A stretch of 64,000 nt of DNA from Porphyrobacter sp. (GCA_027531395.1 JAPZRO010000001.1:434001-498000), one strand, 5' to 3'; counted from the first letter of the stretch, positions 1-8,522 are shown. Notes: generated by a model from the letters alone, not told the origin. Translations and numbers: made by a program.

Positions 1-453
1 GCGCGCGACGCGCGGGTGTCGAACCGCAAGATCGCGCTCGATCTCGGCGTGACCGAGGGCACCGTGCGCGGCCGCATCAAGCGGCTGCAGCAGGACGGTC
101 TGATTTCCTTCACCGCGATCACCAGCTTCGGCCTCGCGGATTCGGCGCGCATGGCCTTCATCGGGGTGGAGGTGAACGTCAGCGACGTGCGGGCCGTCGC
201 CGAGCGCATTGCCGAGCTGCCTGCGGTCAATGCGGTGATGATCACCATGGGGCGGTTCAACATCCTGGCGATCTGCCTGTTCAACTCGCTCGACAATCTG
301 CTCGAGGTGGCGTCGAACCAGATCCTTGCGATGCCGGGCGTGCACCACGTCGAGACGTCGATCGCGGTCAAGACCGTGAAGTACAACGCCCGGGTGGTGC
401 GGATCACCGCCGCCGACCGCGCGCGGATCGAGGCGCTCGATGATGATGCGTAA
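1..453 (+). CDS. Lrp/AsnC-family transcriptional regulator (5'-truncated by window edge)
   Basis: The frame is open to base 1, so the start lies outside the window; about 150 residues are visible. The beginning is the recognition part of an AsnC-type helix-turn-helix (SNRKIALDLGV, then GTVRGRIKRL), followed by a RAM/AsnC ligand-binding domain (VNAVMITMGRFNILAICLF, then GVHHVETSIAVKTVKYN). Lrp/AsnC proteins bind amino acids or small acids and act as octamers on neighbouring genes. Its stop codon lies inside the left arm of the inverted repeat at 446-477, just before the Rieske oxygenase gene. It is a candidate local regulator of the island, but nothing here proves that it binds that repeat. 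Confidence 0.85.
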   Translation, partial: ARDARVSNRKIALDLGVTEGTVRGRIKRLQQDGLISFTAITSFGLADSARMAFIGVEVNVSDVRAVAERIAELPAVNAVMITMGRFNILAICLFNSLDNLLEVASNQILAMPGVHHVETSIAVKTVKYNARVVRITAADRARIEALDDDA

Positions 454-477
454 TTTGATAAGAATTAAATTACGCGA
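446..477. promoter_or_regulatory. Island operator copy 1: TGCGT-N20-ACGCG inverted repeat
   Basis: Perfect 9-bp arms GCGTAATTT (448-456) and AAATTACGC (467-475) in an unusually AT-rich patch. The outer pentamers TGCGT (447-451) and ACGCG (472-476) are separated by exactly 20 bp, the same geometry as at 2495-2526 and 8491-8522. The centre is about 114 bp upstream of the Rieske oxygenase start. This is probably a binding site for a dimeric regulator; which one is unknown. Confidence 0.65.
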
Positions 478-575
478 ATTGTCGGCATAGGCCTTTTTGG
501 GCTTCTTCATACGTAGCCCTATTGCAAAACTCCTGCGCTTCCCTTAGGAGAGTCGAAACTCTTGGAGGGAGAGGC

Positions 576-1658
576 ATGGCGACCACTGCAGATTATGGCC
601 TGGGCGAATTCACCTACCCGCGCGGCTGGTTCATGGTCGCGCGCTCGGAGGAGGTCGGTTCGGCCCCGCTCTCGGTGCGCTACTTCGGCGAGGACATGGT
701 GATCTACCGCGGCGGGCAGAGCGGCAAGGTCTTCATGATCGAGGCCTATTGCCCGCACATGGGCACCCATCTCGGCCGCAACACCACCTCCTATGTCGTC
801 AAGGACGGCGAGCACGTCGAGGGCGACAACATCCGCTGCCCCTATCATGGCTGGCGCTTCGGCCCGGACGGGCGGGTCAACCAGATCCCCTATTCGCCCG
901 CGCCGATCCCCAAGACGGCCTGCGTCAAGAGCTGGAAGGTCGTGGAACGCGCCGGCTGCCTGTGGGCGTGGCACGATCCCGAAGGGATGGAGCCCGATCA
1001 CGAGCTGCCGCCTTTCGAGAATTACGACGCACCCCACTGGGTCAACTGGAACGTGCGCGAGCTGGGCGAACTCGCCTGCCACCCGCAGGAAGTGGTCGAC
1101 AACATGGCCGACAAGGCCCACCTTGAACCGGTCCACGGCTCGATCGCGATCGACAGCTTCGAGAACGCCTTCGAGGATCACGTCTGCCGCCAGATCCTCT
1201 CGGCCGGCCACCGCACGCTCGCGGCCGATGGTGGCGAGCCGATGACCAACGACACCTGGTATGTCGGCCCCGGCATCCTCCAGTCGGTGATGATCGGCGC
1301 CAACCCCTCGCACATGCTGATCGCACATACCCCGATCGACGATGGGGTGATCAAGGTGTGGTACGGGCTGATGGTGAAGGTCGCAAACGCCGCGCCGACC
1401 GATGACGACCGCGCGCTGGCCTCGTCCTACGAGGAAGCCGGGGTCGATGCCTTCGCGCAGGATTTCGAGATCTGGTCGAACAAGCGGCCCTGCATCCACC
1501 CGATGATGGTGCGCGGCGACGGCCCGTTCGACAAGGTGCGGATCTGGTATCGCCAGTTCTACAATCCGCGCAGTCAGGCCAAGACCTTCCAGGCCCGCGT
1601 CAACGGACGCTACACCACCCGCGGCACCAAGTCCGCGCCGTGGGAAACCGCCGCCTGA
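576..1658 (+). CDS. Rieske [2Fe-2S] aromatic-ring/steroid-type hydroxylase, oxygenase component
   Basis: 360 residues. The start ATG at 576 follows a strong GGAGGGAGAG site (564-573). The Rieske domain is N-terminal with ligands C59/H61 (YCPH) and C88/H91 (CPYH). The catalytic mononuclear iron motif is D179-x2-H182-x4-H187 (NMADKAHLEPVH). Such proteins form homotrimers that hydroxylate steroids, terpenoids or aromatics using electrons from a separate reductase, which is not encoded nearby. The 26-residue spacing between the two Rieske ligand pairs is longer than the usual 15-17. Size and layout resemble KshA/VanA-like single-component oxygenases; the substrate is not determinable. The gene sits alone between the inverted repeat at 446-477 and a terminator. 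Confidence 0.85.
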   Translation: MATTADYGLGEFTYPRGWFMVARSEEVGSAPLSVRYFGEDMVIYRGGQSGKVFMIEAYCPHMGTHLGRNTTSYVVKDGEHVEGDNIRCPYHGWRFGPDGRVNQIPYSPAPIPKTACVKSWKVVERAGCLWAWHDPEGMEPDHELPPFENYDAPHWVNWNVRELGELACHPQEVVDNMADKAHLEPVHGSIAIDSFENAFEDHVCRQILSAGHRTLAADGGEPMTNDTWYVGPGILQSVMIGANPSHMLIAHTPIDDGVIKVWYGLMVKVANAAPTDDDRALASSYEEAGVDAFAQDFEIWSNKRPCIHPMMVRGDGPFDKVRIWYRQFYNPRSQAKTFQARVNGRYTTRGTKSAPWETAA

Positions 1659-1683
1659 CCGGCGCGCACGACTGACAGCGAAC

Positions 1684-1719
1684 AAGGGGCCGCCTTCCCG
1701 CAAGGAAGCGCGGCCCCTT
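1684..1719. terminator. Bidirectional terminator hairpin
   Basis: Arms AAGGGGCCGC (1684-1693) and GCGGCCCCTT (1710-1719) pair perfectly, and an inner CTTCC/GGAAG extends the stem. It lies between the convergent Rieske oxygenase and SDR genes and can serve both strands. Confidence 0.75.
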
Positions 1720-1725
1720 CGCTTG

Positions 1726-2478
1726 TCAGAAGGCGGTGGCGCCGCCGTCGACCACCAGCGGATGGCCGGTGACGAAGCTCGCCTGATCCGAACACAGCCA
1801 CAGCACCGCCGCCGCGATCTCCTCGGCGTGGCCCATCCGGCCCATCGGGGTCAGGCCGTCCATCACCTTGCGGATGTCGGGATTGGCGGTGAGCGGCGCG
1901 GTCATCGGGGTCTCGATCACGCCCGGGCAGACCGCATTGACGCGGATCCCCGCCTTGGCCCAGCGCAGCGCGCCGTGACGGGTCAGGCCGATCACGCCGT
2001 GCTTGGTGGCGGTGTAGCCGGGCTGCGCGCCATTGCCGACCAGCCCGTTGATCGAGGAGGTGTTCACGATCGCGCCCTTGCCCTGCGCCAGCATCACCTC
2101 GGCCTCCTCGCGCATGCAGTACATCACGCCCGACAGGTTCACGCCGATCGCGCGGTCCCACACCGCGTCCTCGTATTCGTCCGCGCCCATGTTGTTGATG
2201 CCGGCATTGTTGTGCGCGAAATCGAGCCGGCCATATTCGGCGACGGCCCGCGCCACGAGCGCCTTGACCTCGGCCGGTTCGGCCACGTTGCAGCGCTGGT
2301 AGAGCGCCTTGCCCCCGGCCGCCGCGATCAGCGCGACGGTCTCTTCCCCGCCCGCATCATTGACGTCGGAGACCACCACCGCCGCGCCAGAGGCGGCAAA
2401 GGCGAGCGCGGTCGCACGGCCGATCCCCCCGCTGGCTCCGGTCACCAGCGCGACCTTGCCATCAAACCCGTAATTCAT
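1726..2478 (-). CDS. Short-chain dehydrogenase/reductase (classical SDR)
   Basis: 250 residues. The start at 2478 is chosen because AAGGAGAGG lies just upstream; longer versions run into the divergent promoter. The Rossmann motif TGASGGIGRA is at the N terminus, NNAG in the middle, and the catalytic Ser-Tyr-Lys set appears as TSSINGL followed by YTATK. The C terminus VTGHPLVVDGG is typical of FabG-like NAD(P)-dependent alcohol dehydrogenases. It is divergently transcribed from the flavin oxidoreductase at 2564, with the shared operator at 2495-2526 between them. It probably oxidises a hydroxyl group made in the island pathway. Confidence 0.85.
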   Translation of the reverse strand: MNYGFDGKVALVTGASGGIGRATALAFAASGAAVVVSDVNDAGGEETVALIAAAGGKALYQRCNVAEPAEVKALVARAVAEYGRLDFAHNNAGINNMGADEYEDAVWDRAIGVNLSGVMYCMREEAEVMLAQGKGAIVNTSSINGLVGNGAQPGYTATKHGVIGLTRHGALRWAKAGIRVNAVCPGVIETPMTAPLTANPDIRKVMDGLTPMGRMGHAEEIAAAVLWLCSDQASFVTGHPLVVDGGATAF

Positions 2479-2494
2479 CCCGCCTCTCCTTGAT

Positions 2495-2526
2495 ATGCGT
2501 AACGAATAGGCTACAAGATAACGCAA
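2495..2526. promoter_or_regulatory. Island operator copy 2: TGCGT-N20-ACGCA inverted repeat
   Basis: TGCGT at 2496-2500 and ACGCA at 2521-2525 with a 20-bp spacer; the extended half-sites are ATGCGTAA and TAACGCAA. It lies in the 85-bp divergent promoter region, 33 bp from the SDR start and 53 bp from the OYE start, where a bound dimer could control both directions. Confidence 0.65.
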
Positions 2527-2563
2527 AGAATGGTCAATGACCGAATTAAGGGATAGGATTCGA

Positions 2564-3643
2564 ATGGCTGATGCCCTTCTGGCGCCGATGCAGCTGGGCG
2601 ATATCCCGCTCGCCAACCGCATCGTCATGGCCCCCATGACCCGCGACCGCGCCGGGCCGGGCGACGTCCCGACCGCGCTGATGGTAGAATATTACGCCCA
2701 GCGGGCAAGCGCGGGGATGATCGTCACCGAAGGCGTGCAGCCCTCCCCCGCGGGCAAGGGCTACTGGCGCACGCCGGGGATCCACTCGGCGGAGCAGGTC
2801 GAAGGCTGGCGCAAAGTGGCCGATGCCGTCCACGCGTGCGGCGGGCGGATCGTAATGCAGCTGATGCATTGCGGGCGGGTGGTGGTGCCCGCCAATCGCG
2901 GCTTCGCGGCGGACGTGGTCGCGCCGTCGGCCCTCCCCTGCCCCGTGCCGGTGCCGGGGCCGGATGGCACACCCCAGCCCTGCGCCGAGCCCCGCGCGAT
3001 TCCGGCGAGCGAAATCCCCGCGCTGCTGGACGAATATGCCGCAGCCGCCCGCAATGCCATCGCTGCCGGAATGGACGGGGTCGAGCTGCACTGCGCCAGC
3101 GGCTACCTCGTCAACCAGTTCCTCAACCCCGCCAGCAACCACCGCGAGGACGACTATGGCGGCTCGCCCGAGAACCGCATCCGCTTTCCCATCGCGGTGC
3201 TGCGCGCGCTGGCCGGGGCGATCGGACCGGGGCGGGTGGGCCTGCGCATCTCGCCCGGCAATCCCTACAACGGCATGGACCCGTCCGATCCGGCCGCGAC
3301 CTTCGTGCCGTTCCTCGCAGCCGTCCGCGAGCTTGGCCTCGCCTATTGCCATGTCGTCGACATGGGGCTGGAGGAACTGGACACGCTGGCGATGGTGCGC
3401 GGTGCCTTCGGCGGGCCGGTGATCGCCAACAACAACCTCAAGCCCGACAGCGCCGCCGCGCTACTGGCAGAGGGCCGCGCCGAGGCGGTGAGCTTCGGGC
3501 GCGCCTTCATCGCCAATCCCGATCTGGTGGAGCGCATCCGCACCGGCGCGCCGCTCGCACGGCCCGACTACAGCCTGCTCTACACCGGCGAGGAACGCGG
3601 CTACACCGATTATCCGGCGATGGTTGCAGGAGAAGCAGCATGA
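2564..3643 (+). CDS. Old Yellow Enzyme-family NADH:flavin oxidoreductase
   Basis: 359 residues forming one FMN TIM barrel. ATG 2564 is preferred (AAGGGATAGG at 2548-2557) over ATG 2537, which lies against the operator. FMN-binding motifs are present: MAPMTRDR near the N terminus, then YGGSPENRIRFP, and VSFGRAFIANPDLVERI at the C terminus. The family reduces activated C=C bonds. The usual substrate-anchoring pair H-x2-N/H is H176-C-A-S179, so the second donor is Ser, which is unusual. The stop overlaps the next start by four bases (ATGA), so the two flavoproteins are translationally coupled. Confidence 0.88.
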   Translation: MADALLAPMQLGDIPLANRIVMAPMTRDRAGPGDVPTALMVEYYAQRASAGMIVTEGVQPSPAGKGYWRTPGIHSAEQVEGWRKVADAVHACGGRIVMQLMHCGRVVVPANRGFAADVVAPSALPCPVPVPGPDGTPQPCAEPRAIPASEIPALLDEYAAAARNAIAAGMDGVELHCASGYLVNQFLNPASNHREDDYGGSPENRIRFPIAVLRALAGAIGPGRVGLRISPGNPYNGMDPSDPAATFVPFLAAVRELGLAYCHVVDMGLEELDTLAMVRGAFGGPVIANNNLKPDSAAALLAEGRAEAVSFGRAFIANPDLVERIRTGAPLARPDYSLLYTGEERGYTDYPAMVAGEAA

Positions 3644-5760
3644 CCACCCGCTATGCCCACCTGCTCGCGCCGGGCCGGATCGGCACGCTCGATATCCGCA
3701 ACCGCATCCTCGTCACCGCGATGGGCGTGAGCCTGTCGGAGCCCGACGGCACGGTCGGCGAGCGGCTGATCGCCTATCACGAGGAGCAGGCCAAGGGCGG
3801 CGCAGGCCTGATCATCACCGGGGTCGCCGGGGTTGCCTGGCCGACCGGCGCGGTGCAGCCCAACCAGACCGCGATTTCCGACGACCGCTTCCTGCCCGGC
3901 CTGACCGCGCTGGTCGAACGCGTGCACGCCCACGGCGCGAAGATCGCTGCGCAGCTCCATCACGGCGGGCTGGTGGCGGGCTATTCCGCCGATGCCTTCG
4001 GCGAGGAGCTCTGGGCGCCGTGCTATCCGCCGCCGTTCAAGGGCGACTTCATCGACTATTTCCTGCCCGAGGAAATGAAGGCCTTTTCCGGCAAGGTGCC
4101 GCAGATTCGCCTGCTCACCCACGAGGATATCGACCGCGTGGTCGCCCAGTTCGGCGCCGCCGCCGCGCGCGCGAAGCAAGCCGGGTTCGACGCGATCGAG
4201 CTCCACGCCGGTCACGGCTACCTGATCTCGTCCTTCATCTCGCCGAAGATCAACACCCGCACCGACGAATATGGCGGCTCGCTGGAAAACCGCACCCGCC
4301 TGCTGATGCGCGTGATCGCCGCGATCCGCGAGAATGTCGGCGCGGACTTCCCGCTGTGGGTGAAGCTCGATTCGGTCGAGGTCGGCAAGGAGGGCGGGAT
4401 CACGCTCGATCTCGCGATCGCCACCGCGCGCATGGTCGAGGCGGCCGGGGCCGACGCGATCACCGTCAGCGCCTATCACGATGGCGGTCAGGGCAAGCTG
4501 CATTCGGCCTCGAACATCCCGCACGAACCGGAAACCAACATCCCCGCCGCCACCGCAATCAAGGCCGCAGTCGGCGTGCCGATCATCGCCTCGGGCCGGG
4601 TCGAGCCAGAAGCGGGCGACCGGCATATCAGTGCGGGAGCCTATGATTTCCTCGCGATGGGCCGCAAGCTGCTCGCCGATCCGCACCTGCCGCGCAAGCT
4701 GGCCGGGAATGCGCCCGAAAGCGTGCGCCCCTGCGTCTATTGCTACACCTGCGTCTCGACCGCCTATGTCCGCGAGCCGCTGCGCTGCGCGGTCAATCCG
4801 GAGACCGGCTTCGAGTGCGAGCGAACCACGCCCAGTGTGACCGGACGGCACTTTGTGGTGATCGGCGGTGGCCCCGGTGGGATGGAGGCCGCGCTGCGCC
4901 TCAACGAGTCGGGTAACCGCGTCACCCTGATCGAGCAGGGCGCGCGGCTCGGCGGCACCTTGCGGATCGCCGCGCTGGCCTATCCCGCCAACGAACGCCT
5001 GCTCGACTGGCAGATCCGCGAGATCGGGCGATCCTCGGTCGATGTCAGGCTCGAGACAAGCGCGACGCCCGAACTGTTGCGCAGCCTCTCGCCCGATGCG
5101 GTGATCGTCGCCACCGGCGCGCGGCGCGACATGCCCGCGATTGCCGGCAGCGACCTGCCGCACGTGTTCAGCGGCGACGACATGCGCAAGCTGCTGCTGG
5201 GCGAAAGCTCGGAGGGGCTGAAGCGCAAGACCGGGCTGGCCACGCGGCTCGCCACGAAGATCGGCGCGGCGACCGGCATGACCGCCAATCTCGACTTCGT
5301 GCGCACCGCCTCGCGCCGCTGGATGCCGCTGGGCAAGCGCATCGTGATCATCGGCGGCGAGCTGGTCGGCCTCGAACTCGCCGAATTCCTGCACGAACGC
5401 GGGCGCGAGGTGACGGTGCTCGAACCGGCGCCGCGGCTCGGCAAGGGGCTGCTGCTGGTGCGGCGGATGCGGCTGATCGCCGAACTGCGCGAGCACGGCG
5501 TGGCGATGCATGGCGGGGTCAAGGACCTCTTGATCGGCGAGACCGACGTGAGCTTCACCGACGTCGGCGGCGAGGCGCGCATGGTGGCCGCCGACAACGT
5601 CATCGTCGCGATGGGCGCGATCGGCGACGTGGCCCTTGCCGACCAGCTGCGCGCGGCCGGCTTCACGGTCGAGACCGTGGGCGACTGCAACGGGGTCGGC
5701 TATATCGAAGGCGCGGTCCGCGGGGCTACCGAAATCGTGGCCCGGCTGCTGGCCGGCTAG
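3640..5760 (+). CDS. 2,4-dienoyl-CoA reductase/trimethylamine dehydrogenase-like FMN-[4Fe-4S]-FAD oxidoreductase
   Basis: 706 residues. The start is ATG 3640 overlapping the previous stop; the frame stays open far upstream, but only as a shadow of the OYE gene. The N-terminal TIM barrel has catalytic H189-x2-H192-G-Y194. A cluster motif C365-x2-C368-x2-C371-x11-C383 follows, then an FAD module (GGGPGG at 409-414) and a second Rossmann motif (IIGGELVGLELAEF). The architecture is that of FadH and related enoate reductases, which pass electrons from NAD(P)H through FAD and FeS to FMN and then to a C=C bond. The first cysteine spacing is closer to trimethylamine dehydrogenase (x2-x2) than to FadH (x2-x3). 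Probably reduces an unsaturated intermediate of the island pathway. Confidence 0.88.
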   Translation: MTTRYAHLLAPGRIGTLDIRNRILVTAMGVSLSEPDGTVGERLIAYHEEQAKGGAGLIITGVAGVAWPTGAVQPNQTAISDDRFLPGLTALVERVHAHGAKIAAQLHHGGLVAGYSADAFGEELWAPCYPPPFKGDFIDYFLPEEMKAFSGKVPQIRLLTHEDIDRVVAQFGAAAARAKQAGFDAIELHAGHGYLISSFISPKINTRTDEYGGSLENRTRLLMRVIAAIRENVGADFPLWVKLDSVEVGKEGGITLDLAIATARMVEAAGADAITVSAYHDGGQGKLHSASNIPHEPETNIPAATAIKAAVGVPIIASGRVEPEAGDRHISAGAYDFLAMGRKLLADPHLPRKLAGNAPESVRPCVYCYTCVSTAYVREPLRCAVNPETGFECERTTPSVTGRHFVVIGGGPGGMEAALRLNESGNRVTLIEQGARLGGTLRIAALAYPANERLLDWQIREIGRSSVDVRLETSATPELLRSLSPDAVIVATGARRDMPAIAGSDLPHVFSGDDMRKLLLGESSEGLKRKTGLATRLATKIGAATGMTANLDFVRTASRRWMPLGKRIVIIGGELVGLELAEFLHERGREVTVLEPAPRLGKGLLLVRRMRLIAELREHGVAMHGGVKDLLIGETDVSFTDVGGEARMVAADNVIVAMGAIGDVALADQLRAAGFTVETVGDCNGVGYIEGAVRGATEIVARLLAG

Positions 5761-5811
5761 CGCAACACCTTCCCGCCCGTCTGGTCGGGCACGTCATTCG
5801 CACAAATGAAA

Positions 5812-5840
5812 AGGGCCGGAGCATCGCTGCTCCGGCCCCT
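5812..5840. terminator. Bidirectional terminator hairpin
   Basis: Arms AGGGCCGGAGCA (5812-5823) and TGCTCCGGCCCCT (5828-5840) with a TCGC loop, A-rich before and T-rich after. It separates the convergent dienoyl reductase-like gene and the TonB-dependent receptor gene. Confidence 0.8.
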
Positions 5841-5863
5841 TTCTTGTGCGCCGAGGCTGTGCC

Positions 5864-8431
5864 TCAGTAGTTGAAGCCCAGCGTCACCCCGTAGGTGCGC
5901 GGCAGGCCGAAAATGCCGCCCGCATAGCCAAGCGGGCCGAAGTCGATCCCGCGCACCAGGTTGTTGTCGTCGGTGAGGTTCTTGGCCCAGATCATCACCC
6001 GCGCCTCTCCGCCGCCGAGCGGGATCTTGTCGACCACGAGCTGCGCATCGACGATGTTCATGTCGTCGCCGATGATCTGGTCGTTGAAGGGCGAGGAGAT
6101 GCTGTTGTTGAAGCTGTATTTGCCGTCTTCATAGGTATAGCCGACCCGCGCCCGCAGTTCGGTACCGTTCGAGCTGATCGGGAAGACCGCGTTCAGCGCG
6201 AGGTTGGCGGTGAGCGGCGAGGTGTAGCCCGGGTTGGCGAAGGCCGCGATGTTCTGCACCCCGTCGGCCGGATTGACCGGCTGGCCGGCCAGCAGCTCCT
6301 TGAACTGCACGTCGACATAACCGATCGCGCCATCGACCGAGAAGTTGTCCGACAGGATCGCCTGGAAGTCGGCTTCGATCCCGGTGTATTCCACCTTGCC
6401 TGCGTTGCTGACGATCGACTGGAAGGTGCCCTGCCCGGTCAGCACCGGCTGGACCACGGCGAGACCCTCGAACACGTTGTAATAGCCCGCGAGGTTGAAG
6501 CGCAGGCGGCGATCAAACAGCTCGGACTTGAAGCCGAGTTCGTAGGAGGTGACTTCCTCCTCGCCGAAGTTCGGCACGGTGCTGCCGCCCGGCGCGACCG
6601 GGTCGGAGGCGTTGAAGCCGCCCGAACGGTAGCCCGTGGCGATGCGCGCATAGACGCTGGCTTCGGGCGAGAATTCGTAGCGGCCCATCAGGTTCCAGGT
6701 GAACTTGCTGAAGCTTGCATCCCCGGTTTCCGCCACCGGCAGCGGCGCAGCGCCGTTCTGGGTTCGGACGATACCCTTCTCGTCCCAAGTGTAGCGTGCG
6801 CCTGCGGTCAGGCTCAGCCCGCTGTCGCGGCCGCCGGGATAGTAGGTCACCTGGCTGTAGAGCGCCTTGCTCTCGGCATCGGCTTCGTAGGCCAGCGTGG
6901 CCGGGGTCACGACCAGACGGTAGCGCGCCGGGTTCGATGCCTGGAAGGCGCCCGACAGCTGACCGAAGCGGCTGAACACCGCCTGGTTGGTGTCGAGCAC
7001 GAAGCCGCTGAGCTGCGGGTTGAGCTCCGAGCCCTTCTCCCAGAAGTAGAAGCCGCCCACGACCCAGTCGAGGCTGTCGGTGTCGCCCGAGAATTCCAGT
7101 TCGGCCTGGAATTGTTCGTGACGGCGATCATTGCTGGTGGAGAACAGCCCGGCATTGGTGGTCGGCACCGGCGAGTTGGCCACGAAGTCGATCGTCGACT
7201 GCGGAGTACCCTGCGGGAAGACGAACGGCAGGAACGGCGCGGCAGCGGTGCCGGCGAAGCCGTTGAACACGGTCGCCGGACTGAACTGCCGGCCACGGAA
7301 ATCGCCCATCCCGTCGAAATCGGTGCCGCGGATCAGGTTGTTCCACTGGCGGTAACCGGCCACCAGCTTGGTCGCGAAGCCGCCGAAATCGTTGTAGATC
7401 TGGAAGTTGTGGCCCCAGATCTTGTCGGTGCTCGGCTCGTTGTCGTCGAGGCAGATCGTGTCGCGGAACTCGCGGGTCGGCACCGCCAGCGCGGCGCAGC
7501 GCGGATCGGTGAAGGTCACGCCGGCAAGATACTGCGCGACCGGAGCCTGCTGGGTCTGGACGATCTGCACGCCGTTCACGGTCAGCGGCGGACGCGGGGT
7601 GCCGTTGGCGACATTGGTGAGCTGGAAGGCCAGCGGCGTGCCGGTGGTCTTGGTCCAGTCGAAGATGTACTGCACATAGCCGCTGTCGCCGAAGTCGGCG
7701 CGCAGCGCGGCGCGGAAGGAGTCGGTCTTGAACGAGCCGGGATCGCGCGAATCCTTGGCTTCCATCAGGTCATCGACCGTGCCATTGCGCTGGCGACGGG
7801 CGTAGGAGAAGGTCCCCTTGATGACGCCGCCGATCAGGCCCGTGTCGAGCGCGATGCGGCCATTGAGGGCGTTGTAGTTGCCGTAGCCGATCTCACCGCG
7901 CACGCCCAGCTCGTCGCTCGGGGCGCGCGACACGAAGGCGATCGCACCGCCAGTGGTGTTGCGTCCGAACAGCGTGCCCTGCGGACCGCGCAGCACTTCG
8001 ACCCGCTCGATCTCGGCCATGTCCATGCCGCTCGCACCCGAGCGCGCGATGTAGATACCATCAAGGTAGAGCGCGTTGGCGGTGTCGAGGCCGAAGGTCT
8101 CGCCGGCCGGACTGGTGATGCCGCGCATCGAGATCACCGCGGCATTGTTGCTCGACTGGCCGGTGACCACGGTCACGTTCGGCGCAAGGCCGGTCAGGTC
8201 GCGGGCGTCATTGACCTGCAGCTGCTGGAGCTTGTCCGCGCCCAGCACGGAGATTGCCAGCGGCACTTCCTGCAGGTTCTGCTCGCGCTTCTGCGCGGTG
8301 ACGACGATTTCGCCGATGGTGGCTCCGGAGGCCTGTTCGGCCTCCTGGGCAGCCAGCGGCATGGCCGTGACGGCAAGGCCGGTTCCCACAAGCAGCCGCA
8401 TCTTCGCAGCCCGGCTCACAGCAGATTTCAT
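5864..8431 (-). CDS. TonB-dependent outer-membrane receptor
   Basis: 855 residues. The start at 8431 is supported by AGGAGGGGAG upstream. The signal peptide ends near PLAAQ, and the TonB box EIVVTAQKREQNLQEVP follows directly. The plug domain has LAPNVTV and VEVLRGPQGTLFGRNTTGG, and a 22-strand barrel ends with the aromatic signature GVTLGFNY. It imports a scarce or bulky substrate across the outer membrane using TonB energy. Sphingomonads use many such receptors for steroids, lignin-derived aromatics and glycans. The context of oxygenase, flavoprotein reductases and a CoA enzyme suggests it takes up the substrate of this island. It is divergent from the small ORF/enoyl-CoA hydratase unit across the operator at 8491-8522. 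Confidence 0.9.
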   Translation of the reverse strand: MKSAVSRAAKMRLLVGTGLAVTAMPLAAQEAEQASGATIGEIVVTAQKREQNLQEVPLAISVLGADKLQQLQVNDARDLTGLAPNVTVVTGQSSNNAAVISMRGITSPAGETFGLDTANALYLDGIYIARSGASGMDMAEIERVEVLRGPQGTLFGRNTTGGAIAFVSRAPSDELGVRGEIGYGNYNALNGRIALDTGLIGGVIKGTFSYARRQRNGTVDDLMEAKDSRDPGSFKTDSFRAALRADFGDSGYVQYIFDWTKTTGTPLAFQLTNVANGTPRPPLTVNGVQIVQTQQAPVAQYLAGVTFTDPRCAALAVPTREFRDTICLDDNEPSTDKIWGHNFQIYNDFGGFATKLVAGYRQWNNLIRGTDFDGMGDFRGRQFSPATVFNGFAGTAAAPFLPFVFPQGTPQSTIDFVANSPVPTTNAGLFSTSNDRRHEQFQAELEFSGDTDSLDWVVGGFYFWEKGSELNPQLSGFVLDTNQAVFSRFGQLSGAFQASNPARYRLVVTPATLAYEADAESKALYSQVTYYPGGRDSGLSLTAGARYTWDEKGIVRTQNGAAPLPVAETGDASFSKFTWNLMGRYEFSPEASVYARIATGYRSGGFNASDPVAPGGSTVPNFGEEEVTSYELGFKSELFDRRLRFNLAGYYNVFEGLAVVQPVLTGQGTFQSIVSNAGKVEYTGIEADFQAILSDNFSVDGAIGYVDVQFKELLAGQPVNPADGVQNIAAFANPGYTSPLTANLALNAVFPISSNGTELRARVGYTYEDGKYSFNNSISSPFNDQIIGDDMNIVDAQLVVDKIPLGGGEARVMIWAKNLTDDNNLVRGIDFGPLGYAGGIFGLPRTYGVTLGFNY

Positions 8432-8490
8432 TGAGACTCCCCTCCTCTTATCGGCACCTTTGCAGTGCTCCACGTCGCGGGATTGCATCA

Positions 8491-8522
8491 ATGCGTAAAA
8501 AATGTCAATTAAAGATACGCAT
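8491..8522. promoter_or_regulatory. Island operator copy 3: TGCGT-N20-ACGCA inverted repeat
   Basis: Perfect arms ATGCGTA (8491-8497) and TACGCAT (8516-8522); TGCGT and ACGCA are 20 bp apart as in the other two copies. It lies between the divergent receptor gene (start 76 bp away) and the small ORF/enoyl-CoA hydratase unit (38-47 bp away). Confidence 0.68.

Noticed and set aside
2836..3639. Long in-frame extension of the dienoyl reductase-like protein through the OYE gene
   Set aside because: The extension is Arg-rich and unlike any domain; ATG 3640 overlaps the OYE stop and begins the TIM barrel correctly.
5846..8434. 862-residue frame on the plus strand opposite the TonB receptor
   Set aside because: Its Arg/His/Val-rich composition and lack of any motif are what the complement of a high-GC gene gives; the minus strand has a clear signal peptide, TonB box and plug.
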